Origin: Acetivibrio saccincola
GTDB lineage: Bacteria; Bacillota; Clostridia; Acetivibrionales; Acetivibrionaceae
Direction of reading: 5' to 3'
Assembly: GCF_002844395.1 (NCBI RefSeq)
Contig: NZ_CP025197.1
Span: 2,108,001-2,172,000 of the forward strand
Length of the DNA stretch: 64,000 nucleotides
Part shown: in pieces, positions 63,271 to 64,000 of the stretch
Layout: every line of letters starts with the position of its first letter
Position numbering within the stretch: the stretch's first letter is position 1
Made by a program: the position numbers and the translations under genes
The notes under the pieces: generated by a model
Told to the model about the DNA's origin: nothing
The model's input: the letters and a program-made list of their open reading frames with translations, nothing else
Database searches by the model: none

Positions 63271-64000
63271 CTTTCTGCTCCGGCACCAACCGGAATGGAT
63301 TCTGCTTGAACGGAAATATCTTTTTTTAGCATTTCAAACGGCATAAGGAGAAAGGTTTTGTATCTTAAATTTTGACCGTTGTTGTGAAAATAAAAACCTA
63401 TTCCCAGCCCCCATGAATGCATTGTAGGGGGCTGGATTATATGTACATAGTCTTCAATAGAACCTCCGTCAGAAAAATATTGGGACTCCGGACCGTCAAC
63501 TATATTTGCGGCAAAGTAGTCATATCTTCCGGTTAATCTGAATAATCTGTCAGGTTTAAAATCTACTCTATTTATCCACTGTTGAATATAAGGATGTTTG
63601 TGTTCCCAAGGATATTTAACCCATTTTCCGTTAAGGGTTTTAACATTCTGTGTTGGGGGATAATCAGGTGGAAATACAGGATTTGCAAATAAATCTCCAT
63701 TGACCGTATAACCCAAACATCTATATTGGGAATTCCCTTCTTTATCGGGTCTTTTAATTACTTTAATTGCAGCTTCTTTAACAGCATCAATACTGGCCTT
63801 TTCCTCGCTGCCATATACAAAAATAGGCATATCAATAAAAGCCGGAGTACCCTTTACAGCTAATACTTCATTTATTTTATCTCCATTTATATTCGTTTCT
63901 CCATAATAACCGTAAAATCCCAACACATTTTCTTCTAAAAATTTATTGGCAATATCCAGTGATTCTTTGGCCGTTTTTATATTAGTGCTGCTTGCTGATA
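63258..64000 (-). CDS. large secreted-type protein, N-terminal/middle part (partial, runs off window)
   Basis: The frame is open from the right window edge to a TAG at 63258-63260 (247 codons visible). The GTG at 63926 is internal: the frame stays open to the edge through sequence such as SLDIANKFLEENVLGFYGYYGE, so this is not the gene start. It has a KVIKRPDKEGNSQYRCLGYTVNGDLF part and a beta-rich end. It shares no recognised domain with the dockerin genes. See 61426-63270 for its continuation. Confidence 0.8.
   Translation of the reverse strand, partial: SASSTNIKTAKESLDIANKFLEENVLGFYGYYGETNINGDKINEVLAVKGTPAFIDMPIFVYGSEEKASIDAVKEAAIKVIKRPDKEGNSQYRCLGYTVNGDLFANPVFPPDYPPTQNVKTLNGKWVKYPWEHKHPYIQQWINRVDFKPDRLFRLTGRYDYFAANIVDGPESQYFSDGGSIEDYVHIIQPPTMHSWGLGIGFYFHNNGQNLRYKTFLLMPFEMLKKDISVQAESIPVGAGAERKKF

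Noticed and set aside
1-64000. CRISPR arrays, prophage, toxin-antitoxin or defence islands
   Set aside because: No regularly spaced direct repeats, phage structural genes or recognisable defence genes were seen; the repeats near the che genes are decayed and without spacers.

Overview
The window reads as a low-GC, anaerobic, endospore-forming member of the Clostridia that makes cellulosomes, most like the Acetivibrio (Hungateiclostridium / Clostridium thermocellum) group. This rests on three genes carrying type I dockerins (a secreted serpin, a GH5 endoglucanase and a PKD-type fragment), on sporulation and germination genes (spo0A, spoIVB, spoIIM, a gerA-type receptor operon, cotF-like genes), on anaerobic ribonucleotide reductase and on a radical-SAM aminomutase. 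The species assignment is inference.

Layout. 1-4.2 kb: an edge-truncated membrane protein, the dockerin-serpin, tRNA-Leu and the dockerin-GH5 gene. 4.5-9.1 kb: a YhhN-like membrane protein, cardiolipin synthase, a lipoprotein with an apparent premature stop, and lysA. 9.2-16.2 kb: a leftward RDD / SpoIIM-like / DUF58 / MoxR / DUF4350 / DUF4129 / membrane-protein cluster. 16.3-23.6 kb: the conserved spoIIM-xerD-deoB-pdp-dacF block with proC and nudF. 23.8-29.6 kb: tRNA-Trp, a five-gene germinant-receptor operon (GerA, GerB, GerC, an unlisted 57-residue two-helix protein and a second GerB) and tRNA-Pro. 29.8-32.4 kb: 3D-domain, SEC-C and small membrane proteins. 32.8-40.7 kb: glutamate 2,3-aminomutase, rnhA, nrdG-nrdD under a textbook NrdR promoter, and metH with a separate activation-domain gene. 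40.9-48.2 kb: two CotF-like genes, divIVA, yggT, sepF, yggS, an HlyD-type adaptor, a PLP enzyme, an RluA-type pseudouridine synthase and a MerR-type regulator. 48.2-56.2 kb: a chemotaxis operon (cheY, cheA, cheW, cheR, cheB, hybrid kinase, response regulator). 56.7-59.1 kb: spo0A and spoIVB. 59.5-64 kb: a 5'-truncated dockerin gene, an insertion-sequence remnant, and a large secreted-type gene split by a -1 frameshift at a dnaX-type slippery heptamer.

Several controls can be read directly: an NrdR box pair on the nrdD promoter, a sigma-A promoter with an internal 0A box upstream of spo0A, a forespore sigma-G promoter upstream of gerA, sigma-A promoters for all three tRNAs, and a 17-bp perfect hairpin abutting the dacF ribosome binding site. 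No CRISPR array, prophage or recognisable defence island was seen. The strongest leads for something new are the slippery-site gene at the right edge, the small germination-receptor subunit and the dockerin-borne protease inhibitor.
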